Both the position numbers and the translations under genes were made by a program. The notes under the pieces were generated by a model. The model made no database searches. It worked only from the letters and a program-made list of their open reading frames with translations, and was not told the origin of the DNA. A DNA stretch of 64,000 nucleotides, taken from NCBI GenBank assembly GCA_030704615.1, contig CM060733.1, positions 49,042,001-49,106,000 on the forward strand, read 5' to 3'. The DNA is from Takakia lepidozioides (taxonomy: Eukaryota; Streptophyta; Takakiopsida; Takakiales; Takakiaceae). Below, one piece after another: positions 1-13,438 of this stretch (within the stretch, counting starts at the first letter, position 1; every line of letters begins with the position of its first letter).

Positions 1-2531
1 GAAGAAATGCTCAAAATAACGAAATTCCATCCCCAAATAGTAGTAAATGACCTGTGAATGAAACCATTTTTCATTCATCCCTAATATTTCACCTTTTAAA
101 AAACATTTGGAAGAATTTGTTTTTTAAAGGGAACAGAGGGGACAGAGGCCCTGATGAAACTTATTTAGAATTATTAGAGGGGGAAAATTAATCGAGTACA
201 CCATTCAAAGGCACACACATATTTCACCTTTCTGTCGACGGTTAAGTTAGTTAATTGGCCACAAAATCGTCCCATAAAATTTTGTTAAAGTAAAGGTTGG
301 ACGGAATACTTGTCTAGACCCATCCAAATCCCACAGAATGTCTCGTATCCCGAAATAGATATTCGAGTTTCGGACGTGCAGTTTCTGTGTGCCACCGTCT
401 CCAGGTGTCCAACATGTCATCACAGAAATAGAGTAAGAGAATGTCGGCGATGCCTCGGGACTGCAGCCTGCTCTGCACCGTCCACCTGTGCCTGCCTCTG
501 CTTTTGCATTCTTCACGATTTTTCTGCGCCTTCCGTGGACGGTGTTGCTGATGGACGATCCGAAGCTCCCGCATGTCCTGTACTTATGAGCGTCGGACAG
601 AACAAGGGGCTCCACGCATCCTTGAATTGAATGAGGGAACGAGTTTTGTCTCTAAGCTCTCGTTCATTTCAGCTCTCGTCCTCTCTCTCCCGCTACATGC
701 ATTTCGCTCCAGCGAGCAGCCACGGAGGCATAGGACAGGTATTGTTTCTACTTAGGATTGCTTAGGAGATGCATTTCAGCTCTCGTTCTCTCTCTCCCGT
801 TACATGCATTTCGCTCCGGCCAGCAGCCATGGAGGCATAGGACGGGTATGGTGCATTTCAAAGTAGATGAGGAAGAGTATTTTTTGTTCGGAGGTTTCAG
901 GAGAGTGGCAAGCTGAATCGTGAAATCGGACACAGCCATAGGCTTTTGTCTCCAGCTCTTCCAACCGAGAGCTGAAAGAGTGTCTATCGAGGATTTTCAA
1001 TGTTGTAGCATTCAGTCGCGCTGAGTTACTTTCTTTATTAGGTGTATGTTGTGTGAGAGTCGATTGTCATTTGTCGTTGAAGTATCTTGTCTTTCCGTTT
1101 CGAAGGATTACCTCCTTGGTTGCTGCCCGATCTGAGCTGGCACCACTCCCGGCGTTCTTTTGGATGTGACGCTATACGGTTCCGTCATCTTCTTCCCCGG
1201 TTGCGCTGTTAATCTCTCGCAGGTACCTACCCCGCCAGTCCATGCTCTCATTCTCTCTTCGGAGTGAATATTGCTTAGGATTGCTGGCCGCGTTGGCCTG
1301 AACAACATATCCATTTCTCTATCAGTCTCGAGTCTCTCTGTTTCCTTTTCCTGTACAGTTGAATCAGTTTGTATGCCAGCCGTATGCGCTTCTTCTAACT
1401 CCTGTTTCTAGCATTTCAATGAATTACAACTGCAATAGGCTCGGTGCAATCCACACTGCAATTAGCTTACTTGTGAGTCGTAGCCATTGCTTTGTTGCTC
1501 TCGTCATGGTTTCCGTTGCACAGCGATGGCAACGCCATCCGCCTGTCTCCTAAGCGGGCACGGAGAGCCAAGATATGCCACAACTACTTGGCTTTGTGTT
1601 TAAAACGTCTGTGGTGTGGGGCGAGTAGTAAGTGTATTCATTGAATATGCCAGTCATTGCATACTTGCAGGCCCGGGCTCTGTTGCGAGTACAAGTAGAC
1701 TACTTGAGACTAGTAGCGCTTCTTTCTCTTTGCCGTTTGCAAATGCAGGTTTGAGTCTTGAACGGTGTGTGAGAGAATAAATGTACTCTGACTTTGCCTA
1801 AAGCAAGTTGCATCTTGCGGCCATTTCAAAGGATATACTTTAGCTCCCTCCATTACTCGTTTGTCTTACGCCTCAACATGTGATCTGTCGACAACGCGTT
1901 GCCGCTTCATGAGTCCTCCATTTGCTCAAAATCGACACATGGATCACGTGCGTTGCATCACATGGCAGTCTATGATCCCTTGCTTTGCAGGCCCACTAAG
2001 GCTCGGTGGCTACTCACCAGCTTTACACGCCTGTACTCTCCAAATCTATTGTTTTCTTTGCCCGAAATTTTGTTTGTGAAATTGCGAGGCCAACTTGCCA
2101 AGCCTGCGAGCATGGGCAATGAAAACCCCATTTACTGGTGTCTTAAGAATTTCCGACTTTTTTTTGTGATCATCCTTGTAGCTAAACTGCAGGCTTGCGG
2201 GGGACAACGCATTTGCATATTGAGAGGCCAAAGGATGTTTCCCATCCATGAGACGAAAAGGCCATTGCGGTCGTTCCATAACCGATTTTTAGAGCAGACT
2301 CGCTGACGTGGCGTGTTTCTACTGGATTTGAGGAGGGGTGCTGTATGTGGTATTCTACAACCTACTAGATTTTAACTACCTACCTACCTGCTGCGGGGAT
2401 GAAAACTTCATATCACAGCTCCAAATGGAAAGAAAACGTGGTGGTAGGTACGTACAAGGGTAAACTGACTAGCTCGCTGCCCTAAAATGATTGGCATCGC
2501 TGCTCTTAAAACCGGTTATGTCCGGTAGCGC
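1..2531. other. No gene recognised; region ahead of the elongase gene
   Basis: No open frame here has family-like sequence. The short frames at 247-615, 310-630 and 1899-2306 look like chance frames. Several stretches are C/T-rich (about 660-800 and 1240-1350), as in plant 5' leaders, so part of this may be promoter or a non-coding first exon of the elongase at 2944. I see no clear TATA box that I can tie to a start site. The region also holds the direct repeat at 665-849. Confidence 0.4.
665..849. repeat. Direct duplication of about 78 bp
   Basis: The stretch from CATTTCAGCTCTCG to the end of GGAGGCATAGGAC occurs at 665-742 and again at 772-849, offset 107 bp, with a handful of substitutions. 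It contains C/T-rich sequence and ATGCATTTCGCTCC. It lies about 2 kb before the elongase start; a role in transcription is possible but not shown. Confidence 0.8.
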
Positions 2532-2633
2532 TCGAGAGGAGCCCCTGCTACCGGATATAGCAGGTCGCCATGACTAATGCGGCTCGGTAGGTCCTGGCTC
2601 CCTGCTATATCCGGTAGCAGGGGCTCCTCTCGA
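2532..2633. repeat. Perfect 33-bp inverted repeat (hairpin) with 36-nt loop
   Basis: The arms 2532-2564 and 2601-2633 are exact reverse complements over 33 bp. They contain AGGAGCCCCTGCTACCGG and its complement and are separated by 36 bp. The structure sits 310 bp ahead of the elongase start codon. A perfect stem of this length fits a young fold-back element or a small-RNA hairpin; the sequence alone does not separate these. Confidence 0.85.
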
Positions 2634-2943
2634 ATGCTACCTAGTCCGTAGTGATGACGTGGAGAAAATCTCCCCGTATTTCTGCAATCTGGGCGCCGGG
2701 TTACATGGACAGGTCCTGCTCTCGTCATGCTGGGTTGTCCTCTTCGTACTTTTAACTGAGATCTGGAGTCTGTAATTTCTGGACGACTACAGGCTGGATT
2801 GGAATCCCGGTCTGGCGGGACCCAGAATTTGGTATATGGGTGGAGATTGTGGAGGAGGTGGGTAGTTGGGATTAGAAAGTGCATGGAGGAGGCTGAAGAC
2901 CAGAGTGCTTGGCGCTGTGTTTTCGGTGCAGGAAGTGCAGGCG

Positions 2944-5172
2944 ATGGAGGTAGCATGGAGGGCGCTAGACGTGCATGTCACGGGGGCAGTGAATACAATA
3001 ATTAGGAAGGGCATGGGCGTACAGCTGACAGGCACCCCGCCCACGCAGGGGCTGCCCGGCGTGGACAGCCCCACGCCCATAGTGGTGGCGGTGATTTTGT
3101 ACATTGCCTGTGTGCTGGGGGGATTACTGTGGATTCGCGCCTTCGACCTCAAGCCACGGGTGAAAGAGCCCGCGCTGCTGCAGGGCCTGGTGCTAGTGCA
3201 TAACCTTTTCTGCTTTGGGCTCAGTTTCTACATGTGTATCGGTGTCATCTACCAGGCTGTTCTCAACAAGTACGCCTTCTTTCTTGGTTTTGTGTCCCAT
3301 GAACTTTTCTTTCCTTTTGTAATGTGCACGCCCCCTAAGCTTTTTTTCAAAATTAGCGCCTTCCTTTTTCACATTACATGTCATATTCGGGTCGGTGGAT
3401 GTTCTGCTGTTGCAATGTGGAAGTCCACTTCATCGAAAGTGAAGATGCAGTCAAAATTGAGGGTGAATACAGTGTACGAAAATGTTAGGCAAGAAGCAGC
3501 AGAGGCATTTTAATCGGGCTCTAGGATGTTTGTTGTTGCGTTAACGTGTAATGTGTCGGTGGGGGACCCAGGTACACCTTATGGGCCAATGCTTATAATC
3601 CTGAGCAGACTCAGGTATGCCTTTGACTCGGTGTCTTCGTTGCCTCGTTATTGTCTTGTACCCTGTAGGTGTCTGAGAACGAAAATGATGAGCAGTGCCT
3701 TCTCCACGGGATGAAATGAGGAAGCAAATGTCTCTTGGGATGTGCACAATTGCAGCAGAGAGTGAAAGAGAATGGTGAGGAAAGAGTCACTATTTTCTAG
3801 CTCCCATAGGTGATCCATTTTAGTTTGCAAATAGAAACAGTGACTTCAGGATTGTAGCAAAGCTCTTTGCTTTATTAGAGAGACAAAGGCCATCAAACTT
3901 GGCATCCAGTGGACAACAATCCAGTATACTGACCTGTGGTGATGGGATGTGGGTGCAGATGGCGTTCCTCGTCTACTTGTTTTATATGTCCAAATATGTT
4001 GAGTTCATGGACACGGTAATAGTTGCCTTTATGTAGCATTTATGGAGAATGAGTATTAGTGGGATTGTTAAAGTGATGAAGGTTCAATACAGAACACCCA
4101 TAATTTCTTGAGTGGGATAATGAGCTAGCTCTGGGTTCTCCACATTTGCTTCATCAAATCAGGGTTCACTTTCTTTTTGAGCCTGGGATCAGACGCAGTT
4201 TCCTTGGGCTTCAGTGAGAAATTGCCTCAGGGTTGCATAGGAGAGATGGTGTATATGCTTGCAAGGAAGTTTTAAGCTGCAGATAAAATGACAGGTTTGG
4301 AATGAGGGATGCAGATAATTATGCTACTTAAGCGCAATACGCGCCAAATCAGCTTCCTACACGTCTACCATCACTCGTCCATTTCTCTCATCTGGTGGGC
4401 TATAGCCCACCATGCCCCTGGTGGTGAAGGTATGTTTATTGCTCCATCTAAGCCGTATCTCACACTAATAAAAAGCTTCACAGAGATGTAAACAGTTGGT
4501 GCAATAACAGATGGGGATGGCAATCGCTAATGAAGTGAGAAAATTTCTTTGTGCAGCCTACTTTTCCGCAGCGTTGAACTCGGGGGTGCACGTGTTTATG
4601 TACCTTTACTATTTCTTGTCTGCTATATTTCGGAGTGATGACAAGCTGCGCCGCAAGTACCTTTTCTGGGGGAAGTAAGTAGCTCTGCAACAACTCAGAA
4701 GTCATATTCTGCGCATGGAGATCTCTAATGTTATACCCCTGGATCCATTGACCTTGAGGGGGTGGCATGACAATGCAGGTATTTGACACAGCTACAAATG
4801 CTGCAATTCTTGCTCAACATGATGCAAGCCTACTATGATCGCAAAGTGGCTGCCCCGTACTCACCCTTCTTGACAACAGTGCGCTTCCTTTCTTCAAGAC
4901 ATCCTGACTTGCTTTCTTTTCGTGACGTTTGGTTGTGGCTCAAGTTTGGTTGTCAGTGCTTGCCAGTATTTTGTTTGGCCAATATATTTCTTGTCAACAA
5001 TGGACTGGAGTTTGATCCATAGCAAGGTTTAAGACAGCTAACAAGGGTGTTGACCTGGTTGCAGATTTTGTTCTATTACATGATCTCCTTGTTACTCCTG
5101 TTTGCAAACTTTTATGTATGCAAATACACCTTGTCTTCAAAAGACAAGAGGAAGGAAACCAAGATCGAATGA
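2944..5172 (+). CDS. ELO-family very-long-chain fatty acid elongase (3-ketoacyl-CoA synthase), 7 exons
   Basis: Predicted exons are 2944-3269, 3572-3614, 3959-4015, 4315-4429, 4557-4674, 4779-4878 and 5065-5172. All have GT-AG borders and matching phases and give a 288-residue protein, the usual ELO length. Hallmarks in order are a first membrane span near PIVVAVILYIACVLGGLLW, the conserved AFLVYLFYMSKYVEFMDT block, LLKRNTRQISFLHVYHH with the catalytic HxxHH box at residues 158-162, YFSAALNSGVHVFMYLYY, and LTQLQMLQFLLNMMQAYYD. The tail is lysine-rich (SSKDKRKETKIE). ELO enzymes are ER membrane proteins that condense malonyl-CoA with acyl-CoA, often polyunsaturated C18/C20 chains in algae and mosses; the substrate here is not readable from sequence. 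The ATG at 2944 is the first in-frame ATG of exon 1. The gene looks intact. Confidence 0.93.
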
Positions 5173-6890
5173 GGTCTGAGTGCAATTGTTGGTGGGGCCC
5201 TTTCTACATCTCAAAACATTTAAATCAGTTGGATGGCCATGCATGAAAGCATTCATTCCTAGATGCCTATTCCAACATGTGCAGAGCTGGCTGTGGCCTT
5301 TGCTATTTTTGGAAGTGTTGACTCCGCACCGCCTCCGGTCCCAGCAGAACGTATTGCAGTAGGTTGTTACTGACAACTTAGTCGTCAAATTGCCCTCTTC
5401 TGCAGATTGCAGTTGGGAGCCCTGTAAAATGAGGTGTTCCATACCTTCCTCTACAAGTGTCAATTTGAAGCTCAAACACAATTTTGACTTGTGAAGCATC
5501 TCCCACAGCCAGTTTGCTTGGTCCCCTTCATGAACTAGTCGGCCTCTCACGTCTGGAAGTAGAAGCCAAACAAACAAATGTTTTACTTCCAGTGTGGTCT
5601 TCTAATTATAAAAAGCTTGAATTCTTGTTACCTGCACTAGTGGGAATGAGAACTTCTGAATTATTCTATCGAGCTTTGGAAATGAAGATGGAACTGCTGG
5701 TTATTGGCAATTCTGGGCAAGAGATTGAACGAGACAATGGTCCTCCAAACTACATGGGGTTTGTTCTCGTATTCAACACAACCTAGACTTCGATTCCACT
5801 TGTCTTGGTCTAGGTCCACAGTATAAAGCCAAAACAACCAAGCGAAACCATTTGCCAATGGCCATTCTTTACTGCTTGGTCCCTAGTGTAAAGCAGCTTT
5901 CATTGTCCATAGACACACTAAGGAGTAGATACCTTGCACTTCAAGCAGAAGCCGAAACAGAAGATTAACGTATGCATCTCCAAACAATCATTACCTTTGT
6001 AGGGGATCTGAACAACGCTGTAGCTGTGAGAGTCACTTTTTGGAATTGCATTAAGGAACCTTTGAACAATCAACCCAGTGAAAGCCATGGCGCCTAGTAA
6101 CAGAATCTTGTTTCAGTGTATCTATAGTTGGTGGTCCAAGCCATGTGCAAATGTGCACAATCCACAAAGAAAGTCTCATGTTACCCCCACAGTAGTCCCA
6201 ATACGGGAAAATCATTACAGCACGAGGTGAAGCAACATGTGTGATTGATACAATCTCTTGAATTTGTGCTCAATTTGCCAAATGGTGTAAAACTTGAGGC
6301 AGGAGGGAAACCACTTAAGAGAAAACACTAACAGAGAAACATAAGATTAGAACTGCATTCAAGTACCTTGCTTATTGAACATAATGCTACAATGCGGAGA
6401 TAAAAAGTTAAACTTGCCCATTCAGACATCAATGGAACAGATAAAAACCTCTATAGGGTAACCACTCTCTGACAGTGGGGAATGGAACCAGCAAACCAAT
6501 TTACATGTCCCCGAGAAACACCCTCTCCATAACACTTCCTGCTCCATCTACAGAAATATATATATCTCAAATGAGGAGATATGCTTGCATTACCTTCTAC
6601 CTGGATCTCCTATAGCGTTGTAGCAAATCTGCATCAGTTGATTAGGCCAATATAAGCAGCCAACCCAAAGAGATGACAAAACAGGAAGAGGTCGGGCAGG
6701 GGTGCGATACAGTGCCTTCGCATGCATCCAGTCGGGGAGAAAGAGGACGGTTAAGCGTGTGCTGGCCTATGGGGCAAGAAAGAGATCCCTTCTCTCTCGG
6801 AGGAGCTCCACCCACATTGAGATAATTGTATAGGATATAGTGAAGGGCAGATACCAACCCAAAACGGAAGGGGAGTGCCTAACAAGGATA
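5173..6890. other. Convergent intergenic region, no gene seen
   Basis: This lies between the 3' ends of the elongase (+) and the PSI1-like gene (-). Frames at 5137-5577 and 5484-5786 show no family features and no splice-consistent neighbours. The region probably holds the two 3' UTRs and polyadenylation signals; none is distinctive enough to place. Confidence 0.5.
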
Positions 6891-9800
6891 CTACGAGCTA
6901 TTACGGGGACTACAACGCAGTGAATCGACTCGATCAATCACATCAAGCTCTTTAATCCTATCTATATCCAGCTCTAGAGGACTAAGACTATGGGGTCGCG
7001 CCAGTTTATACAGTGGAGAGGGTGTTTCACTCCTTGTTGTTGTACTTGGAGAATGGCTATTGCTCTTACTCAACCTTAGCATTTCACGATTTTGGGCAAC
7101 TCTACTGGAATCAAACTCCTGGGATTTACTCTGTCCTGGAAATAGTTTCCGCGGCTTCGGACATTCGATGTCACGCAACATGTCCTTATCTTCCTGCGAG
7201 AGCTCTGGACTGGATGCTCCTGCCGACCGAGGGCCACCATTTGCTGGTGGAGATGGTGGTGACAAGTTCGGAGCTGGTAAAGTGAATTTTGCAAACGGTC
7301 TTGACCGGATTGGTGACTTTTGTGGCGACCGGTGGCTATTACAACTTCTTGCCCGGCTTACCAAATGGTGAAGCCCCACAATGAGTTCTAGGATGTAACT
7401 CTCGACACTCTCTTGGTTGGCATGGTGCAATGTCTGTAGAAGTGTCAGATCTGAATGGCCCGAGGACCTTCGATCCCCTGATGACCTGCCTTGGAAAAAG
7501 CACACACTCAGCTCAAAGCACAAGCCCAGCTTACAGGAAAACTCAATGTAAAAGTGAGCACCATCATGACAACGAACTCAAATTACAGCTACCAACTTGA
7601 TAACATACGCAGTTCACTACGTTATCATGCCACCATATTGACACTAGTCAGAAGGGGCCAGGTTGTGTTGAAAACCGATACAGAAAAGTATTTCAGTAAG
7701 AGTCAAGCAGCAGTAAACTATAGAAAAAGAAAACCAAATATGAAAGATTGGATCTGAAACTGGGTGTGAGGCTCAAGAGTGCTAAAATGGTGAATATGCT
7801 CACCCTGTGTTTGCCCATTCTCCAACCCATCCAAATCCATGATGCGCCCTGTCCAGAGAATGCACACACAGATAATCAGAGGATGATAATTTACTCTGTT
7901 GGCAGATAGAGCCTCTCGCTACAATGAGCCCATGGACTCAGACAGATGAACAAGTGCTCCACTGCAATATGGCAAAGGTGCCTCACTTCAAACATCCTCA
8001 ACAAGCCACCAAAAGTGTCCAGGTAAGTATCGCCAACTTTTTACTCTTGTACATTAGAATCCAACTATGTGAGAATCAATAACCTGCACAAGACCAGTGA
8101 ATTCCCCTTCCAAAGCGGGGCAGCTCAGCCATTAACATGATCTAGCACTTGATATCAAAAGAGGTGCTAGACAATAAAATCCGCAAGGTCAAGTTGCAAC
8201 TTCCATGTATCAATATCATCATACTGCCATGCCAGTGAAATGGAGGCTTACTTAGTGGTGTTGGCTGCAACCGGAACCAGCCAGTCCAAGATTTTGTCTA
8301 AATCTCCTCTTATCTCTGCCACACTTTGCTGCAGGGAGAACAATGGTTCAGTAGGTACAAACAAGGCAGGGCTGGATGTGAATTGTACAAAAAATCAAAA
8401 GTGGGTGGGGGGGTGGGGAGTCAAAGATAGTATGTACTCAAGAGACGTTTACATAGACCCTGCGCCCTGGGCACAACAAGGGAGCAGACACTATCTTTGT
8501 GAGGGTTTCCAGTGGGACTTTGGTAAAAACAATTGGTTCGAGCTTTCCAGAATTCCTCTAGAAAGTCCTTCACACAAGCATCAATTTGCTGCGTGTGAGC
8601 TTCCCAGCAATTAGACCCCAACAGGGTCAGAGCTTTAGGCTCAACCTCAAGATTTTGAAAGTTGGTGAACAGAGGTGCAGGGACACGGGGTACACTTGGT
8701 ATTCTTGTTATTCTTTGGTGGTATTCTTGATGGTCCTTGCTCTCTGATGAGACTACCCCGGACATTGTATCAGAATAGGGATATTGTCTTCCGGCTGCCA
8801 GCACATCGGGCATTGACATTCTCCCTTTCCTCTCTGCATCTGTTTATTGTTCGAAACCCTGCCTGAGTTTAAATTTCAGTCTAGTGCCAAGGGTAGGGAG
8901 GCACTTCAGATCATCCTTAAGGTCCTCATCCATGTTGCAAACTGGAGACACGTTCAGGGAAGGACATTGTTCGGACATTCTTTGTGGTTCTGACATGGCC
9001 TTAGACACTTCATCCTCAAGTCAGCTTCATCTGGCAGGGTCAGTTCTTCCTGCATAATATTGAGGTATGTGAAAATCCCCTCATGCCCAGTCCTGCCTCC
9101 AAGAAATAAAGTCAATCATCTTAAGGTGTCTGGTATTAGGCATGCGATTCAACTGACCCCACCATCTCACCTTCAACTCATCACGTCAAGAGCTCAAGGT
9201 GGTACGCCAAACCAGCCCTGAACAGCCACGTTGCTGTTCTAGAGCATGCTGACATGCCCTCTTTGAGAACCGAAAGCTGTATGGATTCTAAAGTTTTAGC
9301 ATGGTTGGAGTTGTCAACCTACACAGCAGATGCGTACTCCAAGGTAGGTCTAAGAGCATGGTCTGTCTTACTTCTGTATTAATCCCTCTGCAGTGGGAAA
9401 ATTGACTGAGACCCAAAGCTTTGCAATTTGTTGTTTGAACCACTTTTTGTATATGCATCCCAGTTACAACTGGAGGAAAACTCAACACCAAGATATGTGT
9501 AGGAAGGGAGCACAGGGATCTCTTCACTGCCCCGTGTCCGTTTGAGATCTCTACTCCCTCCCCACGATCGTTGAAGGCCACCCACTGCGCATTTACTAAC
9601 ATTGGCTTCTACCCTCCACAGTACCTCTTCACACAATCATTCAATGAAAATTGGATAGGATATCCCCTAGGCCAGTGAAATCATCCGCAAACATAAGAGC
9701 TGGTATGGTGGCATCATCCACCTTTAACCCAAATGCCTCACTTTCCACATCTTTGAGGAGCTGATTACTTAAAACACTTAAGAGAAGTGGGGAGAGGAGT

Positions 9801-12800
9801 ACAGCCTTGAGCTACACCTTGGTCAATGTTAAAGAAACTAGACTTCTGGCCATTGACTTTTGGTGTTCACATACAGGTTGTGAACCATCCTCCACATCTT
9901 TCCTCTCACCCCAGAAGGCCACAGACGAAGCCACAGCCCATCGCGCCATACTGTGTCATAAGCCTTTTTACATCCAGGAAGAAGACACAAATGGGTTTTC
10001 CTGGTGAGTTACGGATAGAAAGGTAGAGAAACAAAGATAGAAAGAAAACCAAACGAGGGAGTAGTATACCTCATCCTTTCTGGAATTTTGCTGTAAGCGA
10101 TTGCGCAGAGAGGCCTTCAAAGTCGGGGGCAGACCTTGGTACAGTGTGTCCCTGGTGTTTGGTGGCACCGAGTTAGGTCTTGACACCTGCCAAAACGGTC
10201 ACGTGAATCTCTTTTCTGTTAGTCTGGTTGGCGTTGGGAATGACAAACAGCTGGAAGGAGAGAAACAGAAGTATAGAGTTAAGCGTCTAGGCTATGGTGA
10301 CATAACATCTGGAGAGAGAACTATTGTGACATCCTAGAAATACAGGGAGAGACAAAAATCTGCATATCGCAAAATCACTCAAAAGAGGTAATGCTAGACC
10401 AAGTTGTCGATCTGATTGATAATGTTGGCATAGTGAAGCGCCAGGCCTGATGACCCCAATTTTTCTGTCTTTCCTGTGTACTCCTCTGCCTCTGTAAACA
10501 CTGCACTCACCCTCACCCTCAAAAGCGAATAGCTCTTATGAATTTCAGTTCTGTCATTGGTACTGCTCCCTGTCGCTATCATTCACATGTTGTTAGGAAT
10601 TATTTCGCGGCACCATGTATTAAGGCCCTCATGAGGCACCTGTCCCTTGAAGATGCTGCCATTTCCCTCTGCTATGTTTCTCAATTAATTTTGCTTCTGT
10701 TAGATGTATCATCACACATAAGCCTGGAGACTAGTGAGAGCTGTCAGCAAATGTAGGCAGGTACTTCTCTAGTTGTCAGAAGCCACAGAACCTAACCTGA
10801 GTGAGAGAGAATGCGCTTGTTAGCTAAGCCAGGAGAGAATGTACTCATGCCATTCCCTGCAAACATTAGCCTAACGGCCATTGACCCCGCTAATCCGACA
10901 CACACAGAGCTCAGTCCCCACTATCTCTGAAAGATATAGAAGAATGCTTAAAAGAATGTGAACAAAACATACCACTGTTGCCAAAGGCATCATGAATTTC
11001 TTGATAAAGAAAGTAGACGATGTCCACGAGTTGCTCCATAACCTGCAGAAATGGTAGACCCTGTCAATAACTCTTCCCCCAGGTGGTCTTAATTGAAGAC
11101 TTCGTCACTGGTGAAAATTTGAAACAACAATCTATAGACAACACCAGTTAATGGGCTCAGACTAGAGTGCCTAATTCATTTCCCACTCTGTCACATAATT
11201 ATAATAAAGAGAAGGGGGGAGTAATCTTGAGACCGTGCCTTATAGCCTTGCGTTTACACATCCCATGCACCAGACCAGAGGAGAAAGGAGGGGGAGACAC
11301 AAGGGCACAACCATGGCAAGAACATTGATGTGGTAGAAATACAAGACTTCATTGTACTACATGACAAGTACCTCTTCAAGAATCTTAGCCCAGAGGGACC
11401 TCTTCTTGAGAGCCTTGACATGCTTCTCTTGGCTCTTCACTTCATTCTTCAGGAACGCAACACTGTCTCCTACAAACACATTCCCACACACACAACCCCA
11501 TCCTTCAATCACCAACTTATATCTCTCCCTCAATAATACACATTCATACAGCCAAATGGGTAGGAATATTATCAACTCACATGAACAGGGGAAGGAAAGA
11601 GCAGCTGTCAGCCTTTGGGGTTTCATTTAATTGGGTACCCAAATCTCAAGTTGTCCTTTAGAAGGGGTGGAAGTGGAGGGCAGGGGGAGAGAGAGAGAAT
11701 GTACTCATAAGACGTTGTTTGCTGTAGCCTTAGGGCCATAGACCCCACTCCCAGTTTAAATGGAGCAGACACTACGTTTGTGAGAGGTTCACTCAGTAGC
11801 GTGACTTACCTTGGTATAAACAATTGGTTCAGGCTTTCCAGATAAACCAAAGTGTCCTCACCCTCTTCCTAGATAATTATCCTGAAAAGGAAGGTCCCAA
11901 AGACCTGGTTTTTTGTTCTGCAGCATGAGCTGCTGTTGGACAAGGGGGGCAGGAGGGAGCGCACCACGCGCCGCAGCACCAGTGAAGAGCTCCTCTTCTA
12001 GTTGCTTGCGCTTCAAATCTGTATAGAATCGATCAAGTGCATGCAGTTCGTGGTACAACTCCTGCATCCGTTCACAACCCCTCAGGTCTCTCTTTTCTAC
12101 CATGTGAAAGCAAGGGGTTGCATTTCCAACAGACTTGCACACAAGTGGATTCTACTCAACATGGGGCCCTTCTTGCCTACCATTGCCTCAAGCCAAATCA
12201 ACTCACTGCCAGTGGCCAAGACTCCAAGCTTTGCCAGCATAGATTAGCCAAGTGGAGCATGATCTAATTCATGTAACCTAAAGAAATTTCCCTATAAATA
12301 CAATAGCCCATGTAGAGAACTGTGGATGTAGGTGTGGCTGAGGTCGGCTGAGAATGAGAACCCAGCTTTGGTTAGAGAAAACCAGCACAGCAATGGAAAG
12401 CATACTGCAGTATTTTGTGCAAGAAGCATCAAGTTCTCCATTAGAATGTCCGCCTCCTCTTTGGTTTGCCTTGGAATCTCCATCTCCACACCCAATCTGC
12501 ATTGCACCTCCCCCTCCTTCAGACACAACTTAAGAAGGCATGAGTCTTTCAGGATGAAGCTGAGAGACAGACAGACAGACAGACAGACAGAATGCACCCA
12601 TAAGACGTTGTTTACAGTAGCCTTGTGGCCGTAGACCTTACGCCCAGTTTGGGGGGATAAAAAGGGAGCAGACACTACCTTGTGTGGGGCTCACTGTGGT
12701 AGTGGGACTTACCTTTAGTTGTTCATATAGTGCATATTAACAGCTCATAGAACATTACCACTGATTCTATTTTTTCGAGTCAAGTGAAGTAAGGAGTGTA

Positions 12801-13396
12801 AATAACTCAACTTAAACAAGAGTCAAGTGGTTGGTACTAGCTTTACTCTCATTTTCAGGTTTCCTAATTCTGACACAAGGCATTGGCTACAGTAGACCAG
12901 CCAAAAGAGCAAATGTACATTGACCGGATCATGTAGAAGGTGTACACATGTACTCCAGCATGCTGCTGCTACAGGACCTAGCACAAGATATTAGGGATTA
13001 GTTTGCCATCAAATGTCATGTTGCCACCTGCATGGACGTACCATTCTCCTTTCTGTCTTCACAGACATGTATGTGGTAGCAGATAGTGGAAGGCACAAAA
13101 CCCTAATTCCACTTTGGCGTAAGAGGAAAATCCAAAATAGACTATCAAATTTCTCCTAAGAGAAATCTCAGAAATATATGTTGCTTTCAAACGTATTAGA
13201 GAATGTACTCATCAGACATTGTTTGCGGTAGCCTTGTGGCCATTGACCCCACATTCGAGCAGAACACAAAGGGACAGAAACTACCTTTGACAGGGGCTTA
13301 CGCCGGTAGTACGACTTATCTTGGAACAGACTCAAAGGTATTAGAGAATGTACTCATAAGACATTGTTTGCCGTAGCATTGTGCTTTCAAAAGTAC

Positions 13397-13438
<42 letters not shown>

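Noticed and set aside
247-615. 122-codon minus-strand frame
   Set aside because: Competes with plus-strand frames of equal length, has no family features and no splice-consistent neighbours.
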